Assembly (NCBI GenBank): GCA_049647585.1
Contig: JBARXY010000037.1
Span: forward strand, 1 to 64,000
Reading direction: 5' to 3'
DNA length: 64,000 nucleotides
From: JAGQSZ01 sp049647585
Lineage (GTDB): Bacteria > Actinomycetota > Acidimicrobiia > Acidimicrobiales > Microtrichaceae
This document shows, in pieces, positions 8,255-16,602 of the stretch (position 1 is the first letter of the stretch; each line of letters starts with the position of its first letter). The position numbers were made by a program, and so were the translations under genes. Under the pieces are notes generated by a model. It saw only the letters and a program-made list of their open reading frames with translations, searched no databases and was not told the origin of the DNA.

Positions 8255-10374
8255 GTGGCGTTGTCGCCGGCGATGATCTCGATCAGGTCATCTCCGTAGC
8301 GCTGAACCTTCACGGCTCCGATACCACTGATTTGCAGCAGCGCCCCGCGGGTGTCGGGCCGTTTCTTGGAAAGCTCGATCAGAGTCGCGTCATTGAAGAC
8401 GACGAACGCCGGAACGTCGGCTGCGTCGGCCTGCTTCTTGCGCCAGCGTCGTAACGACTCGAACAGGGGAAGATCGTCGCCCAATTCCGACGGCCCGGAC
8501 TTGGGAATCGACTCTCTGGCCCTGCGGGCGCGCTTGACTCCTTCTCTGCCGGCAAGAACTGGGGCAGCAGTACCAACGGTGGAGTTGACGATCTCGACCC
8601 AAGGAGACGGTTTGCGTTTTGCGTCGCGTGAGCCGAAGGTTCGACTCGCCGCCCAGGAACAACTCAGCTCGTCGCGAGCTCGCGTCATCGCCACGTAGAG
8701 GAGTCGCCGCTCCTCGTTGACGGCCTCGGGAAGATCCTTGGCATGGTGGATCGGCACATAGCCCTCCTCGAGCCCGGCTAGGTGCACGACGGGCCACTCA
8801 AGACCCTTGGCGGCGTGGAAGCTCATGACTTCGACGGCCTCGCCCCCAGCACGGTCCTCGCCGCGCAGGGTTGAAGTCAACCAGGCCAGGAAGCCGACGG
8901 TTCCTCCGGTGGGATCGAGAACCGTGTACTCACGCCCGAGTCGTACCAGTTCGACCAGGTTTGCCGCCCGATCATCGGAGAGTCCGGGTTGGGAGTTCTG
9001 GGCCTGTGAATTCTCGAGCTGTGAATTCTGGGCCTGTGAATTTTGGGTCGGGGAGTTCCCCGGTGGCGACTCGCTGTCCTCGGGCAGGGCGCCCGGTGCC
9101 AGTCGCCTGACGTTCTCCTCGATATCGCCGAGGGCCATCTGCAACGAAGTCGATCGCCGCAGCGTCCCCAGGGCCGACTTGATCTCGGGCTGTTGGAGCA
9201 GGTCGCCTGCACCCCGTACGTGGTATGGGATGCCCGCGCGGCCCAGTTCTTCGGTGATGAGGGTCGCCTGTGCGTTGGTGCGAACCAGCACGGCCTGTTG
9301 GGACCAACTGGCGCCCGGCGGGTGGTGATCACGTATGGAGCGTGCAATCCCTTGGGCTTCCAGCGCTGCGTCGTCGTAACGGGTCACGGTCGGAACTGGG
9401 CCGTCGGGCCGGTTCGCCTTCAGTTTGATGGGCGCGCTGTAGCCGGCGTCGAGGACAGCGTTGGCGACCGTCAGCACCTGGGGTGTTGATCGGTAGTTCT
9501 GGTCGAGCAGCACGGTCGAGCCACCGGGGAAGTAAGTATCGAAGTCCGTCAGATACCTGGCGTCGGCACCGTTCCATGCGTAGATGGCCTGATTGGGATC
9601 GCCGACCACGCACAGGTCGGACTCGGGTCCTAGCCAAGCCGACAGCAGCCGATGCTGGAGCGGGTTGACGTCCTGGAACTCGTCGACAAACAGATGCCTG
9701 AATCGCCAATGCCGGGCCGAGGCGTATACCGGATCGGCATCAAGATCCCGGGCGGCGAGTCGGAGCAGATCATCGAAGTCGACAAGTCGTCGACGGAGCT
9801 TTTCCTTGGCGAACCGCTCGTAGACCTCGGCGATCGTTCCGAGGGCCACAGGTGGCCTCCGGTGGGCAGCCGAAGCCGCCCTTTCGTAGGTCTCGGGAGT
9901 GATCATGCGGGCAGCGGCCCACTCGATCTCGCCCACGACGTCGATGGTCGAGCCTCGGTCCTTCGAGGACATGAGACGACTGACGAATCCGACCTTGCGG
10001 TCGAGTAGCTCTGGCGGCGAGATGCGTCGTTCTTCCCAGCGCTGGCGTAGCTGCGCGTACGCGATGGAGTGGAACGTGCCCGAGTTGATGCCACCGCGAA
10101 GACCCAACCTGGCGAGGCGATCGCGCAGTTCGCTCGCGGCCTTACGGGTGAATGTGACAGCGAGGACCCGATTCGGGTCGAGCGTGAACTCCTGAGAGCG
10201 GTAGGCGATGCGGTGGGTCAGGACACGTGTCTTGCCCGAGCCGGCGCCGGCCAGGATGCGCAGCGGGGAACTCTCGGTAGTGACCGCTTCGCGCTGGGCA
10301 GGATTGAGCCCGCGTAGAAGTCGTTCTGCGTTCTGTCGGTCACCACGCGTGTCAGATGTGAGCGGGGAAGGCAC
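8236..10374 (-). CDS. uvrD2: ATP-dependent DNA helicase UvrD2 (UvrD/Rep family with HRDC domain)
   Basis: A 712-residue SF1A helicase. Motifs in order: Q-motif LNPAQREAV; Walker A AGAGSGKT near residue 42; VDEFQDVNPLQ (motif II) near 235; GDPNQAIYAWNGAD (motif III) near 262; LLDQNYRS (IV); VMSFHAAKGLEW (V) near 525; VAMTRARDEL (VI) near 570. The last 80 residues (FVVFNDATLIELSKKRP...ISGIGAVKVQRYG) are an HRDC domain, the mark of actinobacterial UvrD2. Mycobacterial UvrD2 has a tetracysteine motif before HRDC; no CxxC pair is visible here. A 15-base repeat encodes NSQAQ-like units at residues about 436-465, in the region of subdomain 2B. Start GTG behind TACCGT. Confidence 0.92.
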   Translation of the reverse strand: MPSPLTSDTRGDRQNAERLLRGLNPAQREAVTTESSPLRILAGAGSGKTRVLTHRIAYRSQEFTLDPNRVLAVTFTRKAASELRDRLARLGLRGGINSGTFHSIAYAQLRQRWEERRISPPELLDRKVGFVSRLMSSKDRGSTIDVVGEIEWAAARMITPETYERAASAAHRRPPVALGTIAEVYERFAKEKLRRRLVDFDDLLRLAARDLDADPVYASARHWRFRHLFVDEFQDVNPLQHRLLSAWLGPESDLCVVGDPNQAIYAWNGADARYLTDFDTYFPGGSTVLLDQNYRSTPQVLTVANAVLDAGYSAPIKLKANRPDGPVPTVTRYDDAALEAQGIARSIRDHHPPGASWSQQAVLVRTNAQATLITEELGRAGIPYHVRGAGDLLQQPEIKSALGTLRRSTSLQMALGDIEENVRRLAPGALPEDSESPPGNSPTQNSQAQNSQLENSQAQNSQPGLSDDRAANLVELVRLGREYTVLDPTGGTVGFLAWLTSTLRGEDRAGGEAVEVMSFHAAKGLEWPVVHLAGLEEGYVPIHHAKDLPEAVNEERRLLYVAMTRARDELSCSWAASRTFGSRDAKRKPSPWVEIVNSTVGTAAPVLAGREGVKRARRARESIPKSGPSELGDDLPLFESLRRWRKKQADAADVPAFVVFNDATLIELSKKRPDTRGALLQISGIGAVKVQRYGDDLIEIIAGDNATQKSGS
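8993..9052. repeat. 15-base tandem repeat, four units, inside uvrD2
   Basis: Units start at 8993, 9008, 9023 and 9038 (GARTTCTGGGCCTGT-like); a fifth, weaker unit may follow. On the coding strand they give pentapeptides NSQAQ/NSQLE in a Pro/Ser-rich insertion, most likely a surface loop. Confidence 0.85.
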
Positions 10375-10380
10375 GTTCGG

Positions 10381-10386
10381 ACGGTA
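10381..10386 (-). promoter_or_regulatory. Leaderless-type -10 TACCGT of uvrD2
   Basis: On the minus strand TACCGT ends 6 bases before GTG 10374. Confidence 0.55.
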
Positions 10387-10407
10387 TCAGTGGCCGGTGA
10401 CAGTGAC

Positions 10408-10423
10408 GGCGGGTTGCCCCGCC
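10408..10423 (-). terminator. Hairpin downstream of the thioredoxin gene
   Basis: GGCGGG (10408-10413) pairs with CCCGCC (10418-10423) across a 4-base loop, about 75 bases beyond the thioredoxin stop. No T-run follows, so intrinsic termination is uncertain. Confidence 0.35.
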
Positions 10424-10496
10424 CTCGCTGCGCCAGCCTTTACGCCGGGAACCAATTTCTTCGCCGTGGTGAGCCGGATGTCTTGGGAGACGGCGG

Positions 10497-10892
10497 TCAG
10501 CCCTCGAGGTCGGCGAGTTGCTCTGCTTCGTCAGTCTGCTGGGCAGCGACCGCCGCGTGGACCTTCTCCATGTCCAGGGCCCTCACCTGGGTGATGACGT
10601 CATCGAGAGCTGCCTCGGGTAGCGCTCCGGGCTGGGAGAAAACGAGGACGTCCTCACGGAAGATCATCAGGGTCGGGATCGACTGGATGCCGGCAGCGCC
10701 TGCCAGGTCCTGGTTCGCCTCTGTGTCGACCTTGGCGAACACCATGTCGGAGTTGCGCTCCGCAGCGGCCTCGAACACAGGAGCGAAGGCCCGGCACGGA
10801 CCGCACCACGATGCCCACCAGTCGACCAGGACGATCGGGTTGTTGGTCACCGTGTTGTCGAATGTTTCCGATGTCAGCTCGATCGTTGCCAT
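10497..10892 (-). CDS. Thioredoxin
   Basis: A 131-residue thioredoxin with active site WASWCGPCRAF at residues about 27-37 and the cis-Pro loop SIPTLMIF near 73. The C-terminus is extended about 20 residues beyond the usual 105-110 by an Ala/Glu-rich helix. It reduces disulfides in the cytoplasm. Start ATG 10892 chosen because GGAG lies 7 bases upstream and the protein then begins with the normal beta-strand (MATIELTSETF). The open frame continues upstream but enters the divergent neighbour. No thioredoxin reductase is adjacent. Confidence 0.93.
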   Translation of the reverse strand: MATIELTSETFDNTVTNNPIVLVDWWASWCGPCRAFAPVFEAAAERNSDMVFAKVDTEANQDLAGAAGIQSIPTLMIFREDVLVFSQPGALPEAALDDVITQVRALDMEKVHAAVAAQQTDEAEQLADLEG

Positions 10893-11017
10893 TGGCTTTC
10901 TCCGTGGATGTCGGGTTGCCCCGGCGGGGGAAGTCGGGGATGCCTCGTTGAGATCAGAAAAGATCCCATCGGGACCAAGGGACAACGCCCAAGCACCGCT
11001 CGATATTCCTTCCGGGA

Positions 11018-11023
11018 TACGCT
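11018..11023 (+). promoter_or_regulatory. Leaderless-type -10 TACGCT of the PH-domain gene
   Basis: TACGCT ends 6 bases before GTG 11030 and directly abuts an in-frame TTG at 11024; it favours the GTG start. Confidence 0.5.
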
Positions 11024-11029
11024 TTGTCC

Positions 11030-11662
11030 GTGGCATTCAAGAGCTCGAACCTGTATCGCGAAGAAAAGCTCGTCCTCGACCTGCACCCGCACTGGGTGAT
11101 GCTCGGCGAAGCGGTCCTCGCCCTGGTTGCATCCATCGTGTTCGGGCTCTGGGTCTGGCGGGGCTGGAATCCCGAGGGGACCTTCGGCTCGATCGTCTAC
11201 GGCGCAACCGCGGTTCTCATTGTCGGCGCACTGCTCTTCTTTCTGCAGCGCTGGATGAAGTGGATCTCGACGAACTTCGTGGTCACAACCGACCGCTGCA
11301 TCTTCCGCGAGGGGATAATTTCCAAGCGCGGAATCGAGATTCCGCTCGAGCGGATCAACACGATCTTCTTCAACCAGGGAATTTTCGATCGAATGGTGGG
11401 CGCTGGCACGTTGACCATCGAGTCCGCAGGCGAGAACGGCGTGCAGACCTTCACCGACGTTCGCAAGCCGATGATGGTGCAACAGGAGCTGTACCAGCAG
11501 ATGGAGGACAACGAGAACCGTAAGTTCGATCGGATCCGAACTCCTGCACAGGTGTCGGTGGCTGACGAAGTGGCGAAGCTCGCAACCCTGCTCGACCAGG
11601 GTCACCTTTCGCCCGAGGAGTTCGAGTCGCAGAAGGCCGCCCTGCTCAGGCAACAGCCCTGA
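11030..11662 (+). CDS. PH domain (YdbS/bPH2-like) membrane protein with C-terminal SHOCT domain
   Basis: About 210 residues. Two membrane segments near residues 24-44 and 55-75 are followed by a bacterial PH domain (STNFVVTTDRCIFREGIISKRGIEIPLERINTI) and a C-terminal SHOCT motif (DEVAKLATLLDQGHLSPEEFE). Proteins of this layout are membrane-anchored; the PH part is usually thought to mediate oligomerisation or lipid contact, and SHOCT is a short oligomerisation motif. Specific role unknown. The start may be TTG 11024 (GGGA 6 bases upstream) or GTG 11030 (leaderless motif). Convergent with galK. Confidence 0.85.
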   Translation: MAFKSSNLYREEKLVLDLHPHWVMLGEAVLALVASIVFGLWVWRGWNPEGTFGSIVYGATAVLIVGALLFFLQRWMKWISTNFVVTTDRCIFREGIISKRGIEIPLERINTIFFNQGIFDRMVGAGTLTIESAGENGVQTFTDVRKPMMVQQELYQQMEDNENRKFDRIRTPAQVSVADEVAKLATLLDQGHLSPEEFESQKAALLRQQP

Positions 11663-11664
11663 CT

Positions 11665-11749
11665 CTGGCGTACGCCCCGGCCAGAGCTGTCCGCTCGGCC
11701 CGACCGGTGCTGGCCTTACGTCCCGACCGGAGCTGGCCGCTCGGCCCGA
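11665..11749. repeat. Imperfect tandem repeat (period 45) between convergent genes
   Basis: CTGGCGTACGCCCCGGCC... at 11665-11703 and CTGGCCTTACGTCCCGACC... at 11710-11749 share about four fifths of their bases, including GCTCGGCCCGA at the end of each. The repeat fills the gap between the PH-protein stop and the galK stop. Confidence 0.75.
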
Positions 11750-11753
11750 GCCC

Positions 11754-12878
11754 TCACTGACCGGCCAGAACTTCGACTTTCGCTCCGCCGCTGGGCGTGA
11801 CGCGCCAGCCCTTGAGTTCAGCTCCCGGATCAGCCAGCGCAACGACGCATCCACCGAATCCCGCGCCCGTGAGCCGCGCCCCGTGGACGCCGGGGGTGGC
11901 GCACAGCCCCTCGACCAGTTCGTCAAGCGCCTCGGTCGAGACGTCGAAGTCGTTGCGAAGGGACACGTGGCTCATCACCATCAGCTCGCCCGCCCCGACA
12001 GCATCGCCGGCCGATATGGCGTCGGCAAAGTCCAGGACTCGACGGCATTCATCCCTGACGTGTCGCGCTCTCGACCGAACGGTGGGGTCCGAAATCGATT
12101 CGATCGCTGCCGTCGAAGCACTGCGCAACGGGCCGATCAACGCCTCTGCGGACTCGCACTGTGCTCTGCGTTCGGCGTAGGCGGAGCCTGCCAAGGTCCG
12201 TTGCTGGCCCGAGTGCACGACCCAGAAACACATGTCGTCCGGGATGGCCACCGGTGTTACGTCGAGGGTGCCGAAGTCCATCAGTAGCGCATGGCCCTCC
12301 AGTCCGGAGGTGATGGCGAGCTGGTCCATGATCCCGCATGGAACCGATGTGGCCAGCAACTCTGCCGCCTGGGTTCGTCGGGACACCTCGACCGGGGAGC
12401 CGTCGTCGCCAAGTGCGAGAGCGATGGCGACTTCGAGTGCTGCGCTGGATGAGAGTCCGGATCCAACGGGGATGGTTGAGACGACTTCGCCGGTGAATCC
12501 GACGTTCGTTCGGAGCACGTTTGCGACAGCCGCGACGTAGCGACCCCAGGCCGGACTTATTGAAGCCGGATCTTCCGCAGGCAGGTCGATCTGGACGGTT
12601 CCCTCCGCACCGTCGGAGATCAGGCGAATTCGACCTTCGGTTCTCGTTCCGGTGATGACGGTCGCCATCTGGATAGCCATCGGCATCGCCAGCCCACCCA
12701 TGTAGTCGGTGTGATCCCCAATCAGGTTGACGCGTCCCGGGGCCGTCGCCCGGATGATCGCCAAACCAGTGTCACCAGCGCCAGGAGTTGATCCCGCGCC
12801 AGTACCTGACCCACCACCAGGGACTGATGCGGTGCCACGGATCGACGCCCCCTCAGAATTTTCCATGCGCCGCGTCAC
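11754..12878 (-). CDS. galK: Galactokinase
   Basis: A 374-residue GHMP kinase phosphorylating galactose at C1 in the Leloir pathway. Motif 1 is GRVNLIGDHTDYMGG near residue 48, the galactokinase signature; motif 2 is PVGSGLSSSAALEVA near 137; motif 3 is LTGAGFGGCVVAL near 338. The first 38 residues are a Gly/Ser/Thr-rich extension ahead of the usual start. GTG start overlaps the galT stop codon as GTGA, so translation is probably coupled. No galE in the window. Confidence 0.93.
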   Translation of the reverse strand: MTRRMENSEGASIRGTASVPGGGSGTGAGSTPGAGDTGLAIIRATAPGRVNLIGDHTDYMGGLAMPMAIQMATVITGTRTEGRIRLISDGAEGTVQIDLPAEDPASISPAWGRYVAAVANVLRTNVGFTGEVVSTIPVGSGLSSSAALEVAIALALGDDGSPVEVSRRTQAAELLATSVPCGIMDQLAITSGLEGHALLMDFGTLDVTPVAIPDDMCFWVVHSGQQRTLAGSAYAERRAQCESAEALIGPLRSASTAAIESISDPTVRSRARHVRDECRRVLDFADAISAGDAVGAGELMVMSHVSLRNDFDVSTEALDELVEGLCATPGVHGARLTGAGFGGCVVALADPGAELKGWRVTPSGGAKVEVLAGQ

Positions 12879-13810
12879 TGGGCACCAGGCAGGTCGCGGA
12901 GTCGGGCGGCGGCTTCGGGTGGCGGTACAGGATTGAAGTAGACGTGAGAACCCAACTCCGCGGCAGCCACGAATCGGGTGACACCGGGAGCTCGTTGCAG
13001 GGGGGTGACGTGGATGTGCAGGCGGGCGTTGGGCCAGTCATGACCATCGGTCGGGCGCTGGTGGATCCACAACATGTACGGCATCTCTTCATCGAAGACC
13101 TGATCCAGGCGAGCCAGGCAGTCGACCAGCACCTCTGCCAGCCCGTCGCGGTCACAATTGTCGTCGGTCAATGAGCCGACCATCTCGACCGGAGCGATGC
13201 GCAGCTCATAGGGATAGACGGCTGCCGCCGGAACCCAGGCCTTCCAGTCGCCGGACGCAGAGACGAGCAGTGCAGGGTCGATCTCGGAAGGGTCCAGGTA
13301 TCCGTCGACGAGTTCCTTCAGAGGCGCCGGCGGTACCTCGCCGAACGCGTAGATCTGTCCGTGCGGGTGGGCGATGGTTGCCCCGACCTCGGGTCCCCGG
13401 TTCTCGAAGATCAGGACGTATTCGATGTCTTCCCGGGCGCCCAACTCCCTGGTCCGCTCGGCCCACAGGTCGACGACTTTGCGGGCCCCCGTCCTTCCAA
13501 GGGACCAGAACGAGGCGTCGTGCTCCTGGGCGTAGAGGACGACCTCACAAGTCTCGGCGGGCATCGCCGGCCAGCGATTCTTGAACCAGCGCACGTCGTA
13601 GGGCTCGGGGGCTTCCAGGCCGCCGGGGCAGAACGGACATGACGAGTCGGGCAGGTTGGGTCGTGCCTGTCGCGAGGCGTTGATCACCACACGGTCCCCG
13701 CTCAGCGCATCCGTGATACCAAGGCTTCTGACGTCGTCCAACTTGGGTTCGGCGACGCCGCTTGTCGGGTCCGGAACCAAATCGCGGGCGTCCGCCGCAG
13801 GATCTGTCAT
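12875..13810 (-). CDS. galT: Galactose-1-phosphate uridylyltransferase
   Basis: About 311 residues. Transfers UMP from UDP-glucose to galactose-1-phosphate. Visible: zinc-site CPFCPGG near residue 56, FENRGPEVGATIAHPHGQIY near 135-155 with the catalytic HPH, and C-terminal HIHVTPLQRAPG. Start ATG 13810 chosen because GGAG lies 8 bases upstream; the frame stays open another 35 codons without support. First gene of a galT-galK operon; upstream 13811-14046 is a divergent promoter region in which I see no clear motif. Confidence 0.93.
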   Translation of the reverse strand: MTDPAADARDLVPDPTSGVAEPKLDDVRSLGITDALSGDRVVINASRQARPNLPDSSCPFCPGGLEAPEPYDVRWFKNRWPAMPAETCEVVLYAQEHDASFWSLGRTGARKVVDLWAERTRELGAREDIEYVLIFENRGPEVGATIAHPHGQIYAFGEVPPAPLKELVDGYLDPSEIDPALLVSASGDWKAWVPAAAVYPYELRIAPVEMVGSLTDDNCDRDGLAEVLVDCLARLDQVFDEEMPYMLWIHQRPTDGHDWPNARLHIHVTPLQRAPGVTRFVAAAELGSHVYFNPVPPPEAAARLRDLPGAQ

Positions 13811-14046
13811 CGAGTGATCTCCATGGCAGGCAAGGTAATAGGCATCGCGCACATCATCGGTTCCCATCGGTATGTCCATTGGCCGACGGCGCTGAAACTC
13901 CGCCGTCACAGCCAATAGCTAGTCTGCCGGGGCAGTGATGTGCTGCGCCTTCGTCGGAGCTTGCTCAGTGAGCCTGACCGAGCGATTTCGACCTGGCGTC
14001 CGCACCGCATCATTCCGGCTAGTCGATTGCACAACAGGAGTTTTCA

Positions 14047-15210
14047 ATGGGACCGCTTAGCGGAGTCAAGATCATCGAGGTTGCCGGGATCGGACCTGGC
14101 CCGTTCGCGGCGATGATGCTGTCCGATATGGGCGCCGATGTGATCCGGGTGGATCGATCCGCAAACGTTCGCGGCGGGAGCGCGGATGCTCCACCGGCGG
14201 ACATCTTCAACCGCGGCCGTCGCTCCATAGCCGTCGATCTGAAGACTCCCGAGGGAGTGGCGATGCTGCTGGATCTGGTGGAAGGCGCAGATGCGCTCAT
14301 CGAGGGCTTCCGCCCCGGGGTCGCTGAACGGCTCGGATTCGGCCCCGATATCTGCCTGGAACGAAATCCCAAACTTGTCTTCGGTCGCATGACCGGATGG
14401 GGGCAGGAGGGTCCATACGCCCCTACCGCGGGACACGACATCAACTACATAGCACTCGCCGGCGTACTGGCCCATCTGGGTCGCGATGGAGAGAAGCCGA
14501 CACCCCCGATCAACCTGGTCGGTGACTTCGGCGGCGGGGGAATGCTCCTGGCGTTCGGAATCGTCTGCGCCCTGCTCGAATCGGGCCGTTCCGGTCAGGG
14601 CCAGGTCGTTGATGCGGCAATGGTTGATGGCGCTGCGACATTGATGACGATGATCTGGGGCTTCAAGGCCATGGGCATGTGGACCGACGACCGGGGCACC
14701 AACCTGCTCGACACCGCAGCGCACTTCTACGACACCTATGAGTGTTCGGACGGAAACTTCGTGTCAATCGGGGCGATCGAGCCGCAGTTCTACGCCGAGC
14801 TGCTCAAGTACACCGACCTCGAGGCCGTCTACGCCGAACGTGGTGAGGAGCTGCCGCATCAGATGGACAAGGCACAGTGGCCAGCCATGAAGGAACGTCT
14901 CGCCGAGGTCTTCGCCAAGAAGTCCCGCGCCGAGTGGACCGAGATCATGGAAGGCAGCGACATATGTTTCGCTCCGGTGCTCACCATGGACGAGGCAGCC
15001 GAACATCCCCACAATGTCGAACGCAAGACCTTCATCGACGTCGCAGGTATCACCCAACCGGCGCCGTCACCGCGCTTTGATCGCACACCCGGCGAAGTAC
15101 AGCGACCGCCGGCACATCCGGGTCAACACACCGACGAAATCCTGGCCGACTGGCTAGGTGCCGACAGTGATCGGATCGCCGAACTGCGCGCTGGTGGAAT
15201 CGTCGCCTGA
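14047..15210 (+). CDS. CaiB/BaiF family CoA-transferase, alpha-methylacyl-CoA racemase type
   Basis: A 387-residue family III CoA-transferase fold protein. It matches the racemase branch: GPGPFAAMMLSDMGADVIRVDR at the N-terminus, and the acid/base pair equivalents His in TAGHDINYIALAG near residue 126 and Asp in NLVGDFGGGG near 155, as in mycobacterial Mcr. It would epimerise 2-methyl-branched acyl-CoAs for beta-oxidation of sterol or branched-chain acyl groups. Clear AGGAG 6 bases before the ATG. No transport or beta-oxidation genes adjoin. Confidence 0.88.
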   Translation: MGPLSGVKIIEVAGIGPGPFAAMMLSDMGADVIRVDRSANVRGGSADAPPADIFNRGRRSIAVDLKTPEGVAMLLDLVEGADALIEGFRPGVAERLGFGPDICLERNPKLVFGRMTGWGQEGPYAPTAGHDINYIALAGVLAHLGRDGEKPTPPINLVGDFGGGGMLLAFGIVCALLESGRSGQGQVVDAAMVDGAATLMTMIWGFKAMGMWTDDRGTNLLDTAAHFYDTYECSDGNFVSIGAIEPQFYAELLKYTDLEAVYAERGEELPHQMDKAQWPAMKERLAEVFAKKSRAEWTEIMEGSDICFAPVLTMDEAAEHPHNVERKTFIDVAGITQPAPSPRFDRTPGEVQRPPAHPGQHTDEILADWLGADSDRIAELRAGGIVA

Positions 15211-15253
15211 GTGGTCCAAGCGACCTGAGTGACAGGACACCAGCGAGGACTTG

Positions 15254-15259
15254 TAGTTT
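15254..15259 (+). promoter_or_regulatory. Leaderless-type -10 TAGTTT of the PIG-L gene
   Basis: TAGTTT ends 7 bases before GTG 15267; no Shine-Dalgarno site. Confidence 0.5.
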
Positions 15260-15266
15260 CTCTCCG

Positions 15267-16082
15267 GTGTCCACACTCGTTTGTTTCCACGCACATCCAG
15301 ATGACGAGACCACGGGTACCGCCGGAACCATGGCTCTCGCCGCACAAGAAGGTCACCGGGTAGTGCTGGTGGTCGCCACCCGTGGTGAGCGGGGCGAGCC
15401 GACCCCCGGAGTGCTGGCAGAGGGCGAGCCACTTTGGGAACGTCGGATAACCGAGGCTTTTGAATCGGCCCGTATCCTCGGCGTGTCCAGGGTGGAGTTC
15501 CTCGGATATGTGGATTCGGGGATGATGGGCGAGAGTGACAACGACTACCCGTATTCGTTCTGGCAGGCCGATGTCGAGCGGGCGGCCCGTCGACTGGCGG
15601 TGATTCTCGATGAAGAGAAGGCCGACCTCCTCACGGTCTATGACGACTTCGGCGGCTACGGCCATCCCGACCACATCCAGGTCCACAGGGTAGGCATGAG
15701 GGCGGCCGAGTTGGCCGGGACGCCACGGGTCCTGCAGGGAACGATGAACCAGGACGCGATCAAGCGGTCGATCGCAGAGGTCTCGGCCCAGATGGCCGAG
15801 GCCGGCATCGAACCGCCCGAGGGTGCACCGACCCAACAGGACCTGGACACGACGACGTTCGGCAAGCCCGAACGTGAATTGACTCACGCGATCGACCTGA
15901 CCTCGCTGATCGAATTGAAGAAGGCGGCCATGAGGGCCCACCGCAGTCAGATAGCGGAGGACTCTTGGTTCCTAAGCATGGATGATGATTCATTCCTCAA
16001 GGGTTTCGGGACCGAATGGTTCATCGACGCTCAACGGCCCCGGCCCGAGGGCGCCCCGTTCCTGACCAGCATCTGGAATTGA
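15267..16082 (+). CDS. PIG-L/LmbE family zinc-dependent N-deacetylase
   Basis: A 271-residue protein with the zinc-binding AHPDDE motif near residue 10 and the second motif GGYGHPDHIQVHR near 130. Family members deacetylate GlcNAc-linked substrates; in actinobacteria they include MshB and Mca of mycothiol metabolism. The ERGEPTPG segment and length suit Mca/MshB-like enzymes, but I cannot assign one. Followed after one base by a small membrane-protein gene, so probably one transcript. Confidence 0.87.
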   Translation: MSTLVCFHAHPDDETTGTAGTMALAAQEGHRVVLVVATRGERGEPTPGVLAEGEPLWERRITEAFESARILGVSRVEFLGYVDSGMMGESDNDYPYSFWQADVERAARRLAVILDEEKADLLTVYDDFGGYGHPDHIQVHRVGMRAAELAGTPRVLQGTMNQDAIKRSIAEVSAQMAEAGIEPPEGAPTQQDLDTTTFGKPERELTHAIDLTSLIELKKAAMRAHRSQIAEDSWFLSMDDDSFLKGFGTEWFIDAQRPRPEGAPFLTSIWN

Positions 16083-16083
16083 T

Positions 16084-16437
16084 GTGCTCGACTTTCACGG
16101 TACATGGGGTTTGGTGGTCGTCATTGCGAACGCCGTTGCGGGTGTCTGGTGCTTGGGTGCCCACTGGCTACCGGCGTTGCGGGTGCGGGCCATATGGGGC
16201 TTCGTCATTGCGGTGCAGGCAACGATCTTCATCCAGGTCGCTCTGGGCGTCTATCTGGTGGCAGTCGACGGAATGACCGCGCCGGGCATGCACATGTTCT
16301 ACGGGTTCATCTCGATCGTTGCTGTCGCTGTTCTGTACTCGTACAGGTCTCAGTTAAGGGCCTGGCAGTTCATGCTCTACGGCCTCGGCGGGTTCTTCCT
16401 GATGGGACTCGGCCTGCGCGCCTACTTCCTGGCGTAA
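16084..16437 (+). CDS. Small four-helix membrane protein, function unknown
   Basis: 117 residues, mostly hydrophobic, with likely membrane segments near residues 6-26, 36-60, 70-86 and 96-115. GTG start one base after the PIG-L stop codon indicates co-transcription and coupling. There is no recognisable catalytic motif; two His occur near the membrane boundaries (FHGTW and MHMFYG). Not assigned to a family with confidence. Confidence 0.75.
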   Translation: MLDFHGTWGLVVVIANAVAGVWCLGAHWLPALRVRAIWGFVIAVQATIFIQVALGVYLVAVDGMTAPGMHMFYGFISIVAVAVLYSYRSQLRAWQFMLYGLGGFFLMGLGLRAYFLA

Positions 16438-16502
16438 GACTTTCCGGTTCCCGGGACGGATTCTTCACTGCCAACTGCTTGAGGGTGCAAGTGGGTGTGA
16501 CG

Positions 16503-16525
16503 GAAGTCCTGCCGTTCAGGACTTC
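16503..16525. terminator. Nine-base hairpin ahead of the copper lipoprotein operon
   Basis: GAAGTCCTG (16503-16511) pairs perfectly with CAGGACTTC (16517-16525) across a 5-base loop. It lies about 65 bases after the small membrane gene and 20 bases before the likely -10 of the next operon, so it may terminate the former or bind a regulator of the latter. No T-run follows. Confidence 0.45.
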
Positions 16526-16544
16526 AGCCCCTATCTGTTCGCAG

Positions 16545-16550
16545 TATGAT
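16545..16550 (+). promoter_or_regulatory. Candidate -10 TATGAT of the SCO1-PCuAC operon
   Basis: TATGAT lies 52 bases before the SCO1 start, leaving a leader of about 45 bases with its own AGGAGG. No convincing -35 is seen. Confidence 0.4.
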
Positions 16551-16602
16551 TCTGGTCAGAGCATCACATTTGGTGATGGCTCCACATGGTGGCAGGAGGG
16601 TC

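Noticed and set aside
8993..9052. Possible CRISPR-like array
   Set aside because: Units of 15 bases are adjacent with no spacers and are in frame inside uvrD2; no cas gene is in the window.
10874..11926. 350-residue minus-strand open frame across the PH-domain gene
   Set aside because: The plus-strand PH/SHOCT protein is recognisable and the antisense frame is not.
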